Assembly (NCBI GenBank): GCA_002279825.1
Contig: NCCV01000004.1
Coordinates: 62,001 to 126,000, forward strand
DNA from: Sphingomonadales bacterium 12-68-11
GTDB taxonomy: Bacteria; Pseudomonadota; Alphaproteobacteria; Sphingomonadales; Sphingomonadaceae
DNA: 64,000 nucleotides
Direction of reading: 5' to 3'
Every line of letters starts with the position of its first letter. Positions within the stretch are counted from its first letter, which is position 1. The notes beneath the pieces were generated by a model. The model had not been told where the DNA came from, did no database searches, and saw only the letters and a program-made list of their open reading frames with translations. Below, piece after piece: positions 17,943 to 26,252 of the stretch. The position numbers and the translations under genes are program-made.

Positions 17943-19028
17943 TCATAGCTGGCCATCGGCGGCCATCTGCATGAAGGTGGCGTCGAACCGCAGCCTGATG
18001 TTCTCGGTGTCGCCCAGCGTCTTGCCGCCGGGGAACGCCATTCCGATCGCATCGGCCGACTGCGCGCCCTGGCCGAACAGGCCCTGCGCGAAGCTGAAGT
18101 CGCGCACCCGGGTCATCGTGGTGATGAGCGCGGGAGCGGAGGTCGCCGCCACCGCCGCCTTCGGGTCGGTGTACAGGAAAGTGGTGGCGAGCTGGCTTTC
18201 GAACACCTCGGGGGTGGTTCCCGAGAGGCGGGCCATTGCCGCGCGCGCTTCGGCACCTTGCGCATCCTGGCGCGCCATGATCGCCATCGTTTCGTACCAG
18301 ATCCCCGCCAGCGCCTTGCCGAGGTTGGGATTGGCCTTGAGCGTCGCGGTGTCGACCACCAGCAGATCGAGGATTTCGCCGGGGATGTCGGCGGAACTGA
18401 ACACCAGATTGGCGCCCGCCGCCTCGCGCATGACCGAAAGCTGCGGGTTCCAGGCGACCGCGGCACTCACTTCGGGGGCCGCGAACGCGCCCACGATATC
18501 TGCGTCCGAAGTGTTTACCGTGCGCACGTCCGACAGCTTCAGGCCGACCGAGTCGAGCCCGCGCGCCAGCAGGTAGTGCGAAACCGACAGCTCGACGAGA
18601 TAGATCTGGCGGCCCTTGATCGAGGCGAGGCTGCCTGCGCCTTTGAGCAGCACGCCGTCGTTCCCGTTCGAATAGTCGCCGACGATGATCGCGCTGGTGT
18701 CCTTGCCGCCGGCGGCGGGGATGGTCAGCGCATCCATGTTGGCCACGGTGACCCCGTCGAGCTTGCCGGCGGTGTACTGGTTGACCGATTCGACGTAGTC
18801 GTTGACCTGCACGAAAGTGATCTCGATGCCGTACTTGTCGGCCCATTTCTTCACGATGCCGGCCTCTTGCGCATACGGCCACGGCATCCAGCCGGCATAG
18901 ATCGACCAGCCGATGCTGAACTCGGTGCGCGGCTCCGCGGCGTCCTCGGCAGCGGGCGAGCATGCCGCCACCGCGAGCGCCAACGCCAGCACCACCAGTC
19001 TTCCCATCCCCCTGACCCCGTTGAGCAT
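17943..19028 (-). CDS. ABC transporter substrate-binding lipoprotein (NMT1/TauA-like)
   Basis: 361-residue periplasmic binding protein of the NitT/TauT group. The start at 19028 follows AAAGGAGA. A lipobox (LAVAAC, Cys23) indicates a lipoprotein. The mature N-terminus (FSIGWSIYAGWMPWPYAQEAGIVKKWADKYG) is typical of this family; aromatic residues there often line the pocket. It is first in the operon that continues through permease, ATPase, NikR-like regulator, the two DUF1989 genes, carboxylase and allophanate hydrolase. It is therefore the leading candidate for a guanidine- or urea-binding protein. Confidence 0.92.
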   Translation of the reverse strand: MLNGVRGMGRLVVLALALAVAACSPAAEDAAEPRTEFSIGWSIYAGWMPWPYAQEAGIVKKWADKYGIEITFVQVNDYVESVNQYTAGKLDGVTVANMDALTIPAAGGKDTSAIIVGDYSNGNDGVLLKGAGSLASIKGRQIYLVELSVSHYLLARGLDSVGLKLSDVRTVNTSDADIVGAFAAPEVSAAVAWNPQLSVMREAAGANLVFSSADIPGEILDLLVVDTATLKANPNLGKALAGIWYETMAIMARQDAQGAEARAAMARLSGTTPEVFESQLATTFLYTDPKAAVAATSAPALITTMTRVRDFSFAQGLFGQGAQSADAIGMAFPGGKTLGDTENIRLRFDATFMQMAADGQL

Positions 19029-19089
19029 GACTCGGTCTCCTTTCGCACATGCAGCATTGCCGCAAACCCGGGCGTTGTCCATCGGCAAT

Positions 19090-19115
19090 TATTACCGTTG
19101 CTATACTTTGTAATA
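19090..19115. promoter_or_regulatory. Putative NikR-like operator TATTAC-N14-GTAATA
   Basis: Perfect 6-14-6 inverted repeat in the 204-base region between the binding-protein gene (start 19028, minus) and the metallo-beta-lactamase gene (start 19233, plus). A TATACT hexamer lies in its centre. The site could control either direction; the matching site near the regulator gene points to the transporter operon. Confidence 0.7.
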
Positions 19116-19232
19116 TCCATATGATCGGCGTCGCACGGGGTCGGTTGTGCCTGATCGATCCCGTGCAGCGTCTGGGAGGGCGTGCATCGAAGGCGATCCT
19201 GGGCCGCGCGTGCGGTCGTCGCGAGAGGTTCG

Positions 19233-20321
19233 ATGACACAGAGCCATACCCACAGCGCCGCGGCAACCGGCTCGTCGCAATCGGCGGCGGCGCGCACGCA
19301 TCCCAACGGCAATCCGGACATGGGGTACAACCCGGACGGGGTGCGCCACACCGACAGCGCCCTGCCGCGCCGTCCCAGAAGTCCGGTCCTCCACGACTAC
19401 GCGCCCGAAGGGCCCGCGCCGGGCACACTCGCTTTCCGCTGGATCCACGGATCGAGCGTGGCCGCCACCAATCGCGATCCGCGCGTCCAGGTCGTGCAGT
19501 ATAACGAAGACACCCACGTCCTGCGCCAGAATGTCTGCGTGCACTGGGAAGCGCCGTTCACTTACCTGCTGTTCGGCAACACGGGCGCCTTGCTGATCGA
19601 CAGCGGGGCGACCGCCGAAGCCAATCACTATCCGCTGCGTGCAACGGTGGACGCGATCATCAGCCGCTGGGCACAGGCGCGGGGCCGCGGCACTGTCCCG
19701 CTGACAGTCGCGCTGACCTCGGGCGAGGATGTCGCGCAGAACCAGGGCCTCGTCCAGTTCGCGGGGCGGCCGGATACCACGATCGTGCCGAGGCCGCTCG
19801 CGGCGATGAAGGGCTTTTACGGGCTTGCCTCTAGTTGGCCGGCCGGGACCGGCCGGATCGATCTCGGCGACCGGGTGATCGAGGTTGTTCCCACGCCGGG
19901 CGCGCACAAGGATGGGATCAGCTTCTACGATCCCTATTGCGACATCCTGTTCACCGGCGACCTGCTGTTCCCCGGCCGGATCAACATCAGCAACGACCGC
20001 GATTTCGTCGCCTCGCTCGAACGGCTCCAGGCGTTCGCCGCAAGTCGACCGGTGAAGTGGCTGTTCGGCGGCCACATCGAGATGTTGTTCGTGCCGGGGA
20101 AGCACTACCGGCGCTTCGTCAACCATAAGCCCCACGAACGCGTGCTGGAAATGGCGCCAGCGGTGATCGACGAGGCGCTCCGCTACGCGCGCGAGATTCG
20201 CGGACAGGACACCATTCTGATCCGGCCGGATTTCGTGCTGCTCAACGGGGTCAGCCCCGACGCGCGCACGCAAGCCTGGCCTGAAGGCGTGCCTAACATC
20301 ACCCCCCCGTTCCACTACTGA
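19233..20321 (+). CDS. Metallo-beta-lactamase-fold protein lacking the HxHxDH motif
   Basis: 362 residues, start preceded by GAGAGG. It aligns with the next protein (shared VLRQN, EAPF, QFA-RP and FTGD/YTGD motifs), showing a metallo-beta-lactamase fold. Where the neighbour has SHLHGDH, this protein has TSGEDVAQN, so the first metal-ligand cluster is gone; a later His (PGAH), the Asp of FTGD and a His (GGHIE) remain. No signal peptide is visible, and the first 60 residues are low-complexity. It may bind rather than hydrolyse ligand, or use an altered metal site. It is followed 17 bases later by the intact paralogue. Confidence 0.85.
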   Translation: MTQSHTHSAAATGSSQSAAARTHPNGNPDMGYNPDGVRHTDSALPRRPRSPVLHDYAPEGPAPGTLAFRWIHGSSVAATNRDPRVQVVQYNEDTHVLRQNVCVHWEAPFTYLLFGNTGALLIDSGATAEANHYPLRATVDAIISRWAQARGRGTVPLTVALTSGEDVAQNQGLVQFAGRPDTTIVPRPLAAMKGFYGLASSWPAGTGRIDLGDRVIEVVPTPGAHKDGISFYDPYCDILFTGDLLFPGRINISNDRDFVASLERLQAFAASRPVKWLFGGHIEMLFVPGKHYRRFVNHKPHERVLEMAPAVIDEALRYAREIRGQDTILIRPDFVLLNGVSPDARTQAWPEGVPNITPPFHY

Positions 20322-20338
20322 CCGCAGCGAGAACGCCC

Positions 20339-21349
20339 ATGGATCGCCGCACTTTCCTTTCCTATAACGCCGCGGCGGCCGCCGTGCCGCTGTCGGGCGT
20401 CACGCTCAGCACCCTGGCGCAGAGCGCGTCGGCGGCGACCGGCCCGGCCATCGACTTCAAGAGCAACCTGCCCGCCGCGGGGGCCTTCCCGGCGAAATGG
20501 ATCTGCGGCTCGTCCTCGTGCATGGACAACACCGATCCGCCGGTCCAAGCCCACTGGTACAATCCGCACACCGCGATCCTGCGACAGAACAAGGCCTACA
20601 GCTACGAAGCGCCGTTCGCGCCGCTCTACTTCGGCAACGACCGGGTGCTGCTGCTCGACGAAGGCTACACCCAGCACCGCAACGAGTGGGACCTGCGCGG
20701 CTCGGTCGACCAGTGCATCGACGAGTGGTGCCGCCGCAACGGTCGCGATCCCGCCAGTCTCGAGCTGCTGGTCGCGTTCAGCCACCTACACGGCGACCAC
20801 TACCTCGCGGTCAACCAGTTCGCCGACCGCCCGAACACCCGCTACATGGGCCAGACGCACGAGGAGATGGTCGGCTTCTGGGGCATGACCAACTTCCCGG
20901 AAGAGCGCGTCACGCTCGATCTCGGCGGCCGCGACATCCTGATCTGGGGCTCGCCCGGGCACGTGGTGTCCGAATTCGCCTACTACGACAGCTACACCCA
21001 GATCCTCTACACCGGCGACATGTTCTATCGCGGGCGCTGTTACATCAGCTTCTGGCAGCCGTGGTTCGATAGCATGCAGCGGCTGATCGATTTCTGCGAC
21101 ACGCATCCGGTCACGCACGTGATGGGTTGCCACGTGGAGATCAGCAAGGACAACGAAGACTATCCCTACGGCGTGACCTGGCAGCCGAACGAGGCGCCGG
21201 TCGAGATGACCGTGCAGCAGCTGCGCGAGGCGTTCGACTACGCCAAGACGATCACCGAGCCCGGCATCTACTTCACCGGCACCGTCTTCCTGTGCAACCA
21301 GACCCGCGGCACGACCACGATCGACGTCAATCCCTATCGGTACAGTTGA
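20339..21349 (+). CDS. Tat-exported metallo-beta-lactamase-fold hydrolase
   Basis: 336 residues. The N-terminus MDRRTFLSYNAAAAAVPL is a twin-arginine signal. The metal-binding motif SHLHGDH is intact, followed by SPGH, YTGD and GCH, so a di-metal hydrolase is expected in the periplasm. Motifs around HWYNPHTAILRQN and YEAPF are shared with the preceding degenerate paralogue. The substrate is unknown. It is clustered with a beta-propeller and a sterol-desaturase-like enzyme on the same strand. Confidence 0.9.
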   Translation: MDRRTFLSYNAAAAAVPLSGVTLSTLAQSASAATGPAIDFKSNLPAAGAFPAKWICGSSSCMDNTDPPVQAHWYNPHTAILRQNKAYSYEAPFAPLYFGNDRVLLLDEGYTQHRNEWDLRGSVDQCIDEWCRRNGRDPASLELLVAFSHLHGDHYLAVNQFADRPNTRYMGQTHEEMVGFWGMTNFPEERVTLDLGGRDILIWGSPGHVVSEFAYYDSYTQILYTGDMFYRGRCYISFWQPWFDSMQRLIDFCDTHPVTHVMGCHVEISKDNEDYPYGVTWQPNEAPVEMTVQQLREAFDYAKTITEPGIYFTGTVFLCNQTRGTTTIDVNPYRYS

Positions 21350-21381
21350 GGCACGGCGGCTTGGGCTCAGGAGTGAAAGCC

Positions 21382-22302
21382 ATGAGAAGGACTATCGCGG
21401 TGGCCCTGCTATCGATTGCTCTCGGCGCGGCCTCCTCGGCGCAGGGGCAGGCCTTGCCGCTCTCGGAGAAGTCGATCGATGTCCCCGGGTTCGCGGATTT
21501 CCTGGTCGTCGATGGCGACACCGTGTGGACCACCAACGACGGGCGGGTCGAGCAATGGGCGGTCGGCGGCAAGCGGGCCTCGGTCGCCGTGCCGCGCCCG
21601 TGCGGCACGATGGCGCTTGCGTCCGGATCGCTGTGGGTCGCCAACTGCAAGGATGGCGACATTTACCGGATCGATCCCCGGACTTCGGAGGTCCTCGCCA
21701 AGATCCCGGCGGGCGTCGGCCCGAGCGGCGAGTTGAACGTCGTGGCGGGCGCGGGATCGATCTGGGCGCCGAGCGAGACGACCGGCAAGATCGCGCGCAT
21801 CGACCCGGCGATGAACGCCGTGGTCGGGATCATCGACGTCGCCGCCGGGACCTCGTACCTTTCGTTCGGCTTCGACGCGCTGTGGGCGGCGAGCGGCAAG
21901 AGCGAAACGCTCCAGCGCATCGACCCGGCGAGCGGAGCGGTGACGCACACGATCCCTCTCGGCAAGACGCCCGGCTTCCTGGCCGCCGGCGAAGGCGCGG
22001 TGTGGGTTCAGGAACAGGGCGACGGCACGCTTGCCCGGATCGACCCGGCCAAGGTTGAGGTGACGGGCCGGGTCAAAGTCGGCGACAATCTCAAGTGGGG
22101 CGATGTCGATACCGGCGGCGGCAGAGTGTGGCTGCGCACGACCGATGACCAGATGTTCGTGGTGATCGATCCGCGCTCGCTGGAAATCCTCGCGCGGGCC
22201 GGCAAGCCGTCGGGCAGCGGCGCACTGCGCTACACCCCGGCAGGCATCTGGACCTCGGCGCACGACCTCCACACGATGTCGTGGTGGACTGCCGCGCCCT
22301 GA
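21382..22302 (+). CDS. Secreted YncE/Vgb-like beta-propeller protein
   Basis: 306 residues with a signal peptide (MRRTIAVALLSIALGAASSAQGQ). The body is a series of repeats of the form W-x-x-N/S...G-x-I-x-R-I-D-P (IYRIDPRTSEV, IARIDPAMNAV, LQRIDPASGAV, LARIDPAKVEV, FVVIDPRSLEI), which build a six- or seven-bladed beta-propeller. No catalytic motif is seen, so binding or scaffolding in the periplasm is likely. An AGGAG ribosome-binding site precedes ATG 21382. It follows the Tat-exported hydrolase by 32 bases. Confidence 0.85.
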   Translation: MRRTIAVALLSIALGAASSAQGQALPLSEKSIDVPGFADFLVVDGDTVWTTNDGRVEQWAVGGKRASVAVPRPCGTMALASGSLWVANCKDGDIYRIDPRTSEVLAKIPAGVGPSGELNVVAGAGSIWAPSETTGKIARIDPAMNAVVGIIDVAAGTSYLSFGFDALWAASGKSETLQRIDPASGAVTHTIPLGKTPGFLAAGEGAVWVQEQGDGTLARIDPAKVEVTGRVKVGDNLKWGDVDTGGGRVWLRTTDDQMFVVIDPRSLEILARAGKPSGSGALRYTPAGIWTSAHDLHTMSWWTAAP

Positions 22303-22617
22303 GGCCTGCCGCGCGCCGCGCACGGCCGAAAGGTTCCGACTCGGTGGTAATCTCGCCATTGCGACAAAAGGGCGACACTGCGCGTCGAACCGTCCAATTC
22401 CGGGTCATGGCGATGGCTCCGCCAAGGGCCAGGAACCGCAGATTTCCGCGCCAGAACGCCCTCTCGCCCGCGCACTCTCCGCGCCGATTAATACTCTTGA
22501 CGCATTAGGTAATATCTATAACTTTCCCTCAATCGCCGCCGAGAGCGATGTGACCTAGGGTGGAGAGAGGATCTGCGGGATTGGGCCGGACGACCGGCTC
22601 GATATGGAGATTTTCTG
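22303..22617 (+). promoter_or_regulatory. Non-coding gap with AT-rich promoter-like stretch
   Basis: 315 bases without a credible gene. The AT-rich part (about 22485-22530) contains TTGACG at 22497-22502 and TATAAC at 22517-22522, but the 14-base spacer is short for a sigma-70 promoter. It probably supplies the promoter of the sterol-desaturase-like gene. Confidence 0.35.
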
Positions 22618-23613
22618 ATGGATCTGCCGCCGGCCAGCACTGCTTCACCCGCGAGCGAGGTTGCGTCCGCTGGCGTGGGCAGCGGCTTCAGGCAGACCCT
22701 CGTCGATCTGATCCCGCCGGCGATGGTCGTCGCGGTGGTCTTGTTCTGGATGTTCGCTCCGCAGGCGGTGGTCGATCATCCCTTCTCGCTGGTGGCGACC
22801 GGCGGGTTCATCAGCTTCTTCGTGCTCGGCCTCGAATGGGTGTTCGAGCGGCACGCCGGCTGGCGGCTCAACAAGCGCGAGTTCGCGACCGACCTGTTTT
22901 ACGTGGTGCTGACCTACACGGCCATCGCCTGGTTCACCCAAACCCTGGCCGAAGAGCCGCTGGCCGCGCTCAAGGAATCGCTCGGCCTCGCCACACCGTG
23001 GATCACCACCCTACCGTTCGTCGTGCAGGTCGCGATGGTGATCTTCCTGATCGAGTTCGGGCAGTACTGGATGCACCGGCTGATGCACAACTGGCATCCG
23101 TTCTGGCTCACCCATGCGCCGCACCATCACATCACCCAACTCAACGCGATGAAGGGCGCGGTCGGCAATCCGATCGAGCTGTTCCTGATCAGCCTCAGCG
23201 TGATCGCGCTGTTCGATTTCGCCGTCGCGCCGATTTTCGCCGCGATCAACGTGCTGAACGTGATCTCGACGTTCGCTCACGCCAACGTCCGCTCCAACCC
23301 GCCGCTGTTCTATTCGTACGTGTTCACGACGATCCGGCACCACAGCCTCCACCACTCGGTGCCTTATGAAGACACCCGCTGCAATTTCGGCAACTCGCTG
23401 ATCCTGCTCGATCGGATCTTCGGCACGTACAAGGAAGGCGAAGCCTCGGTGGTAGGGCAGGACGAGCGCCGCCGGCTCTCGATCTACGAGCAGTTCATGT
23501 TCCCGTTCCAGCCGATGATCGATGCGATCAAGGCGCGCGGGCGGGGCACGCAATCCGGGTGGACGGGCCCGGCTGGAACGGTGACTACGGATCGTACCGC
23601 TCCGGGCGCCTGA
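22618..23613 (+). CDS. Sterol desaturase / fatty acid hydroxylase family membrane protein
   Basis: 331-residue di-iron membrane enzyme. Hydrophobic segments at about residues 35-52, 58-75 and 97-112 precede the histidine clusters HRLMHNWHPFW, HAPHHH and HHSLHHS that bind iron in this superfamily. It would insert a hydroxyl or double bond in a lipid, sterol or hopanoid-like substrate; the substrate cannot be inferred. It stands between the beta-propeller gene and a TonB receptor on the same strand. Confidence 0.9.
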   Translation: MDLPPASTASPASEVASAGVGSGFRQTLVDLIPPAMVVAVVLFWMFAPQAVVDHPFSLVATGGFISFFVLGLEWVFERHAGWRLNKREFATDLFYVVLTYTAIAWFTQTLAEEPLAALKESLGLATPWITTLPFVVQVAMVIFLIEFGQYWMHRLMHNWHPFWLTHAPHHHITQLNAMKGAVGNPIELFLISLSVIALFDFAVAPIFAAINVLNVISTFAHANVRSNPPLFYSYVFTTIRHHSLHHSVPYEDTRCNFGNSLILLDRIFGTYKEGEASVVGQDERRRLSIYEQFMFPFQPMIDAIKARGRGTQSGWTGPAGTVTTDRTAPGA

Positions 23614-23753
23614 CGGTCCCGGCAGCAAGCACACAAGTGACAGCCGGGCAATCCGGCGCGCGCAACGGGCGGGGTTCTAAAACCAGAAGCGAGCCAGTTC
23701 CGGCATGTCGCCGGGGCACGGGCAGCCTTTACCTAAACGAAGGGGTCATAAAT

Positions 23754-26189
23754 ATGTCACAGCGCGCCAAACTGAGGGTCGGTCTCCTGGCCGCGACGGT
23801 GTTCACGAGCGCGGCGCTCGCGGCGCCGGCATTTGCGCAGGAGCAGGCGGCCGCGGCGGCTGCTTCGGATGAAGACGCGATCATCGTCACCGGCACGCGC
23901 CGCGCGACAACGATCATGGACACGCCGATCAACATCTCCGCGCTCGGCGCCGAGGAACTCGCGCTGCAGCGGATCGACGACGTACGCGACATCGCCGATT
24001 TCACCCCAGGCATGACCGTTTCGGATACCGGCGCGGGGACTACCGGTGCGATCGTGCTGCGTGGCCTAGCCGCGTCGGACGTCAGCTCGGGCGGCGCGAA
24101 CTACGACGACTCGCTCGGGATCTACCTCGGCGAAGTCCCACTCTATTACGACTTCAAGCTGCTCGACATCGCCCGCGTAGAGACGCTGCTCGGTCCGCAG
24201 GGCACGCTCTATGGCCTTGGCACCTTGGCAGGCGCGATCCGCTACATTCCCAACCGGCCCAACGTGACCGACATCGAATATGAAGTGCACGGCCGCCTGA
24301 CCACGAAGGCCTATAGCGACGACATCGGCTACCAAGGCGACGTGATGGTCAATATCCCGATCGTGACCGATCACATCGCATTCCGCAGCGCGACTGGATA
24401 CTACTTCGATCCGGGGTTCATCGACTACACACTGCTGCTGCAGGAGCCGGGCGTGTCCCTGCCGCAGCCCAGCGGGCCGGTCAGCGTTACGCCGGCCGCC
24501 TACGCCGCCAACCTGACCTCGGCCGAGGACGTCAACTTCGAGCGGACGTTCACCAGCCGCAACCAGTTGCTGATCCAGACCAGCGACGATCTCAAACTCT
24601 TTCTGACCTACGCCTACCAGCTGACCAAGTCCGGTGGTTCCCAGAATAACAGCGCGGGCGTCCTGGGCACGGGCGAATACGAGAACGCCAGCCGGTACCT
24701 CGAGCCGGTCAACCGAAGCGCTCATCTCGCGAGCGCCGAGCTCAACGCCAACATCGCCGATTTCGTCGATCTCGTTGCAACCGGGGCCTTTACGAAGGTC
24801 CGGGTTCTCAACCAGAACGACAACACCGACCTGCTGCTCGATCTCGACTACGGTTACGAGCTCTTCCCGGCGTTTTCGAGCTGGAACGAACTCGACAACC
24901 AGCGCGAGCAGATCAACGGCGAAGTCCGCCTCGTGTCGCGCCACGGTGGGCCGCTCAACTGGGTGCTCGGCGGCTTCTACAACGAGCAGGAGCTGACCAG
25001 CGACTACATCGAGCATCTGCCCAACCACCCTTGGATCGCGGACGGCACGCTGCCGAACCCCGAAGAGATCGAGTACATCAGCTACGTCGAATCCAAGATC
25101 ACCGAGAAGGCGATCTTCGGCGAAGGCACGCTGCGGATCACGCCCGAATGGCAGGTCACCGCGGGCGCGCGCTACTTCAAGTACGACTCGGAGATCGCGG
25201 GCGCTGCGGCGCTGCCGATCCTCGGCGATCCGATCAGCGCGCGCGACCTGCCCGCCAACGGCGGCACCGCCGGCCAGGACGGCTGGGTATGGAAGTTCAA
25301 CTCGTCGTTCAACATCACCCCGGACCTCCTGGTCTACGGGACCTACAGCAAGGGCTATCGCATCGGCGGCCCGAACCGCGTGGCGCCGTGCCCCAATCCG
25401 CTCCCGAACGACCCGGACGGCGACAACGTCAACAACACGCAGATCATCTGCGCGCTGCCGAATGAGATCCAGTTCGGGCCCGACAGCACCAAGAACATCG
25501 ATATCGGCGTGCGCGCGCAGCTGTTCGATCGCAAGGTCTCGATCAATTTCAACGTGTTCCAGATCGAATGGGAAGGCATCCAGGTCGATTCCGCGACTCT
25601 CAACGGCATCACCGGGATCACGGTCAACGGTGGGTCGGCGAAGTCCGAAGGGTTCGAAACCTCGTTCCAGGTTCGCCCGGTGCCCGAACTGTCGATCCAG
25701 GGGACCTATTCCTACACCGACGCGAAGCTAACCGAGGACGTGCCCGGGATCATCACTTACAACGACCCGCCCGGCACTTATCCGAGCCGCCCGATCCAGA
25801 TTGCCGCACTCTCGGGTGACCGGCTGCCCGGCTCGGCCAAGCATTCCGGCAGCCTCGGCGCGACGTACACGACGCCGATCCTGGACGGCGACCTGGTCGC
25901 GAACTGGACTGCGACCTACCGGGGCAGCGTGGTCTCCCGGCTCGGCTGGGATCGCGCTTTCGGCGATCTGATCCCCAGCTACGTGCTCAACCGCGCATCC
26001 GTGGCTTACGAAACCGACCGATACAGCGTCAGCCTGTTCGCGAATAACATCTTCAACGAATACGCGGTGGTCTCGGTCGGCCAGGACCGGTCGCGCGTGG
26101 GTCTGAACAACGGGGTCGTGCTGCGTTACTACCAGCAGACGGTGCTCACGCCGCGCGTCTTCGGCATCGAAGGGCGGTTCAAGTACTGA
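23754..26189 (+). CDS. TonB-dependent outer-membrane receptor
   Basis: 811 residues. The start at 23754 was chosen for the AAGGGG site and the signal peptide (cleavage near PAFAQ); the frame is open upstream. A TonB-box-like IIVTGTRRA leads to the plug (GAIVLRGLA, VETLLGPQGTLYGLGTLAGAIRYIPNRP), a pattern typical of the sphingomonad-expanded receptor group. A barrel follows, ending FGIEGRFKY. The ligand is unknown. It lies 140 bases after the desaturase gene and is closed by a strong hairpin shared with the convergent sulfotransferase gene. Confidence 0.93.
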   Translation: MSQRAKLRVGLLAATVFTSAALAAPAFAQEQAAAAAASDEDAIIVTGTRRATTIMDTPINISALGAEELALQRIDDVRDIADFTPGMTVSDTGAGTTGAIVLRGLAASDVSSGGANYDDSLGIYLGEVPLYYDFKLLDIARVETLLGPQGTLYGLGTLAGAIRYIPNRPNVTDIEYEVHGRLTTKAYSDDIGYQGDVMVNIPIVTDHIAFRSATGYYFDPGFIDYTLLLQEPGVSLPQPSGPVSVTPAAYAANLTSAEDVNFERTFTSRNQLLIQTSDDLKLFLTYAYQLTKSGGSQNNSAGVLGTGEYENASRYLEPVNRSAHLASAELNANIADFVDLVATGAFTKVRVLNQNDNTDLLLDLDYGYELFPAFSSWNELDNQREQINGEVRLVSRHGGPLNWVLGGFYNEQELTSDYIEHLPNHPWIADGTLPNPEEIEYISYVESKITEKAIFGEGTLRITPEWQVTAGARYFKYDSEIAGAAALPILGDPISARDLPANGGTAGQDGWVWKFNSSFNITPDLLVYGTYSKGYRIGGPNRVAPCPNPLPNDPDGDNVNNTQIICALPNEIQFGPDSTKNIDIGVRAQLFDRKVSINFNVFQIEWEGIQVDSATLNGITGITVNGGSAKSEGFETSFQVRPVPELSIQGTYSYTDAKLTEDVPGIITYNDPPGTYPSRPIQIAALSGDRLPGSAKHSGSLGATYTTPILDGDLVANWTATYRGSVVSRLGWDRAFGDLIPSYVLNRASVAYETDRYSVSLFANNIFNEYAVVSVGQDRSRVGLNNGVVLRYYQQTVLTPRVFGIEGRFKY

Positions 26190-26197
26190 TCGCAGGG

Positions 26198-26223
26198 CAG
26201 GGCCGGAGCGTGCTCCGGCCCTG
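26198..26223. terminator. Bidirectional terminator hairpin
   Basis: Perfect 12-bp stem CAGGGCCGGAGC / GCTCCGGCCCTG around GT, between the convergent TonB receptor and sulfotransferase genes. There is no U-tract, but position and stem strength fit a transcription barrier in both directions. Confidence 0.75.
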
Positions 26224-26252
26224 TGCCTGACCGGCGGGCGCGACTGCGCCGG

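Noticed and set aside
19029..19232. Guanidine (ykkC-type) riboswitch before the transporter operon
   Set aside because: No conserved core elements were recognised; an inverted repeat for a protein regulator was found instead.
22497..22522. TTGACG/TATAAC promoter before the desaturase gene as a firm call
   Set aside because: A 14-base spacer is too short for sigma-70; kept only as a promoter-like region.
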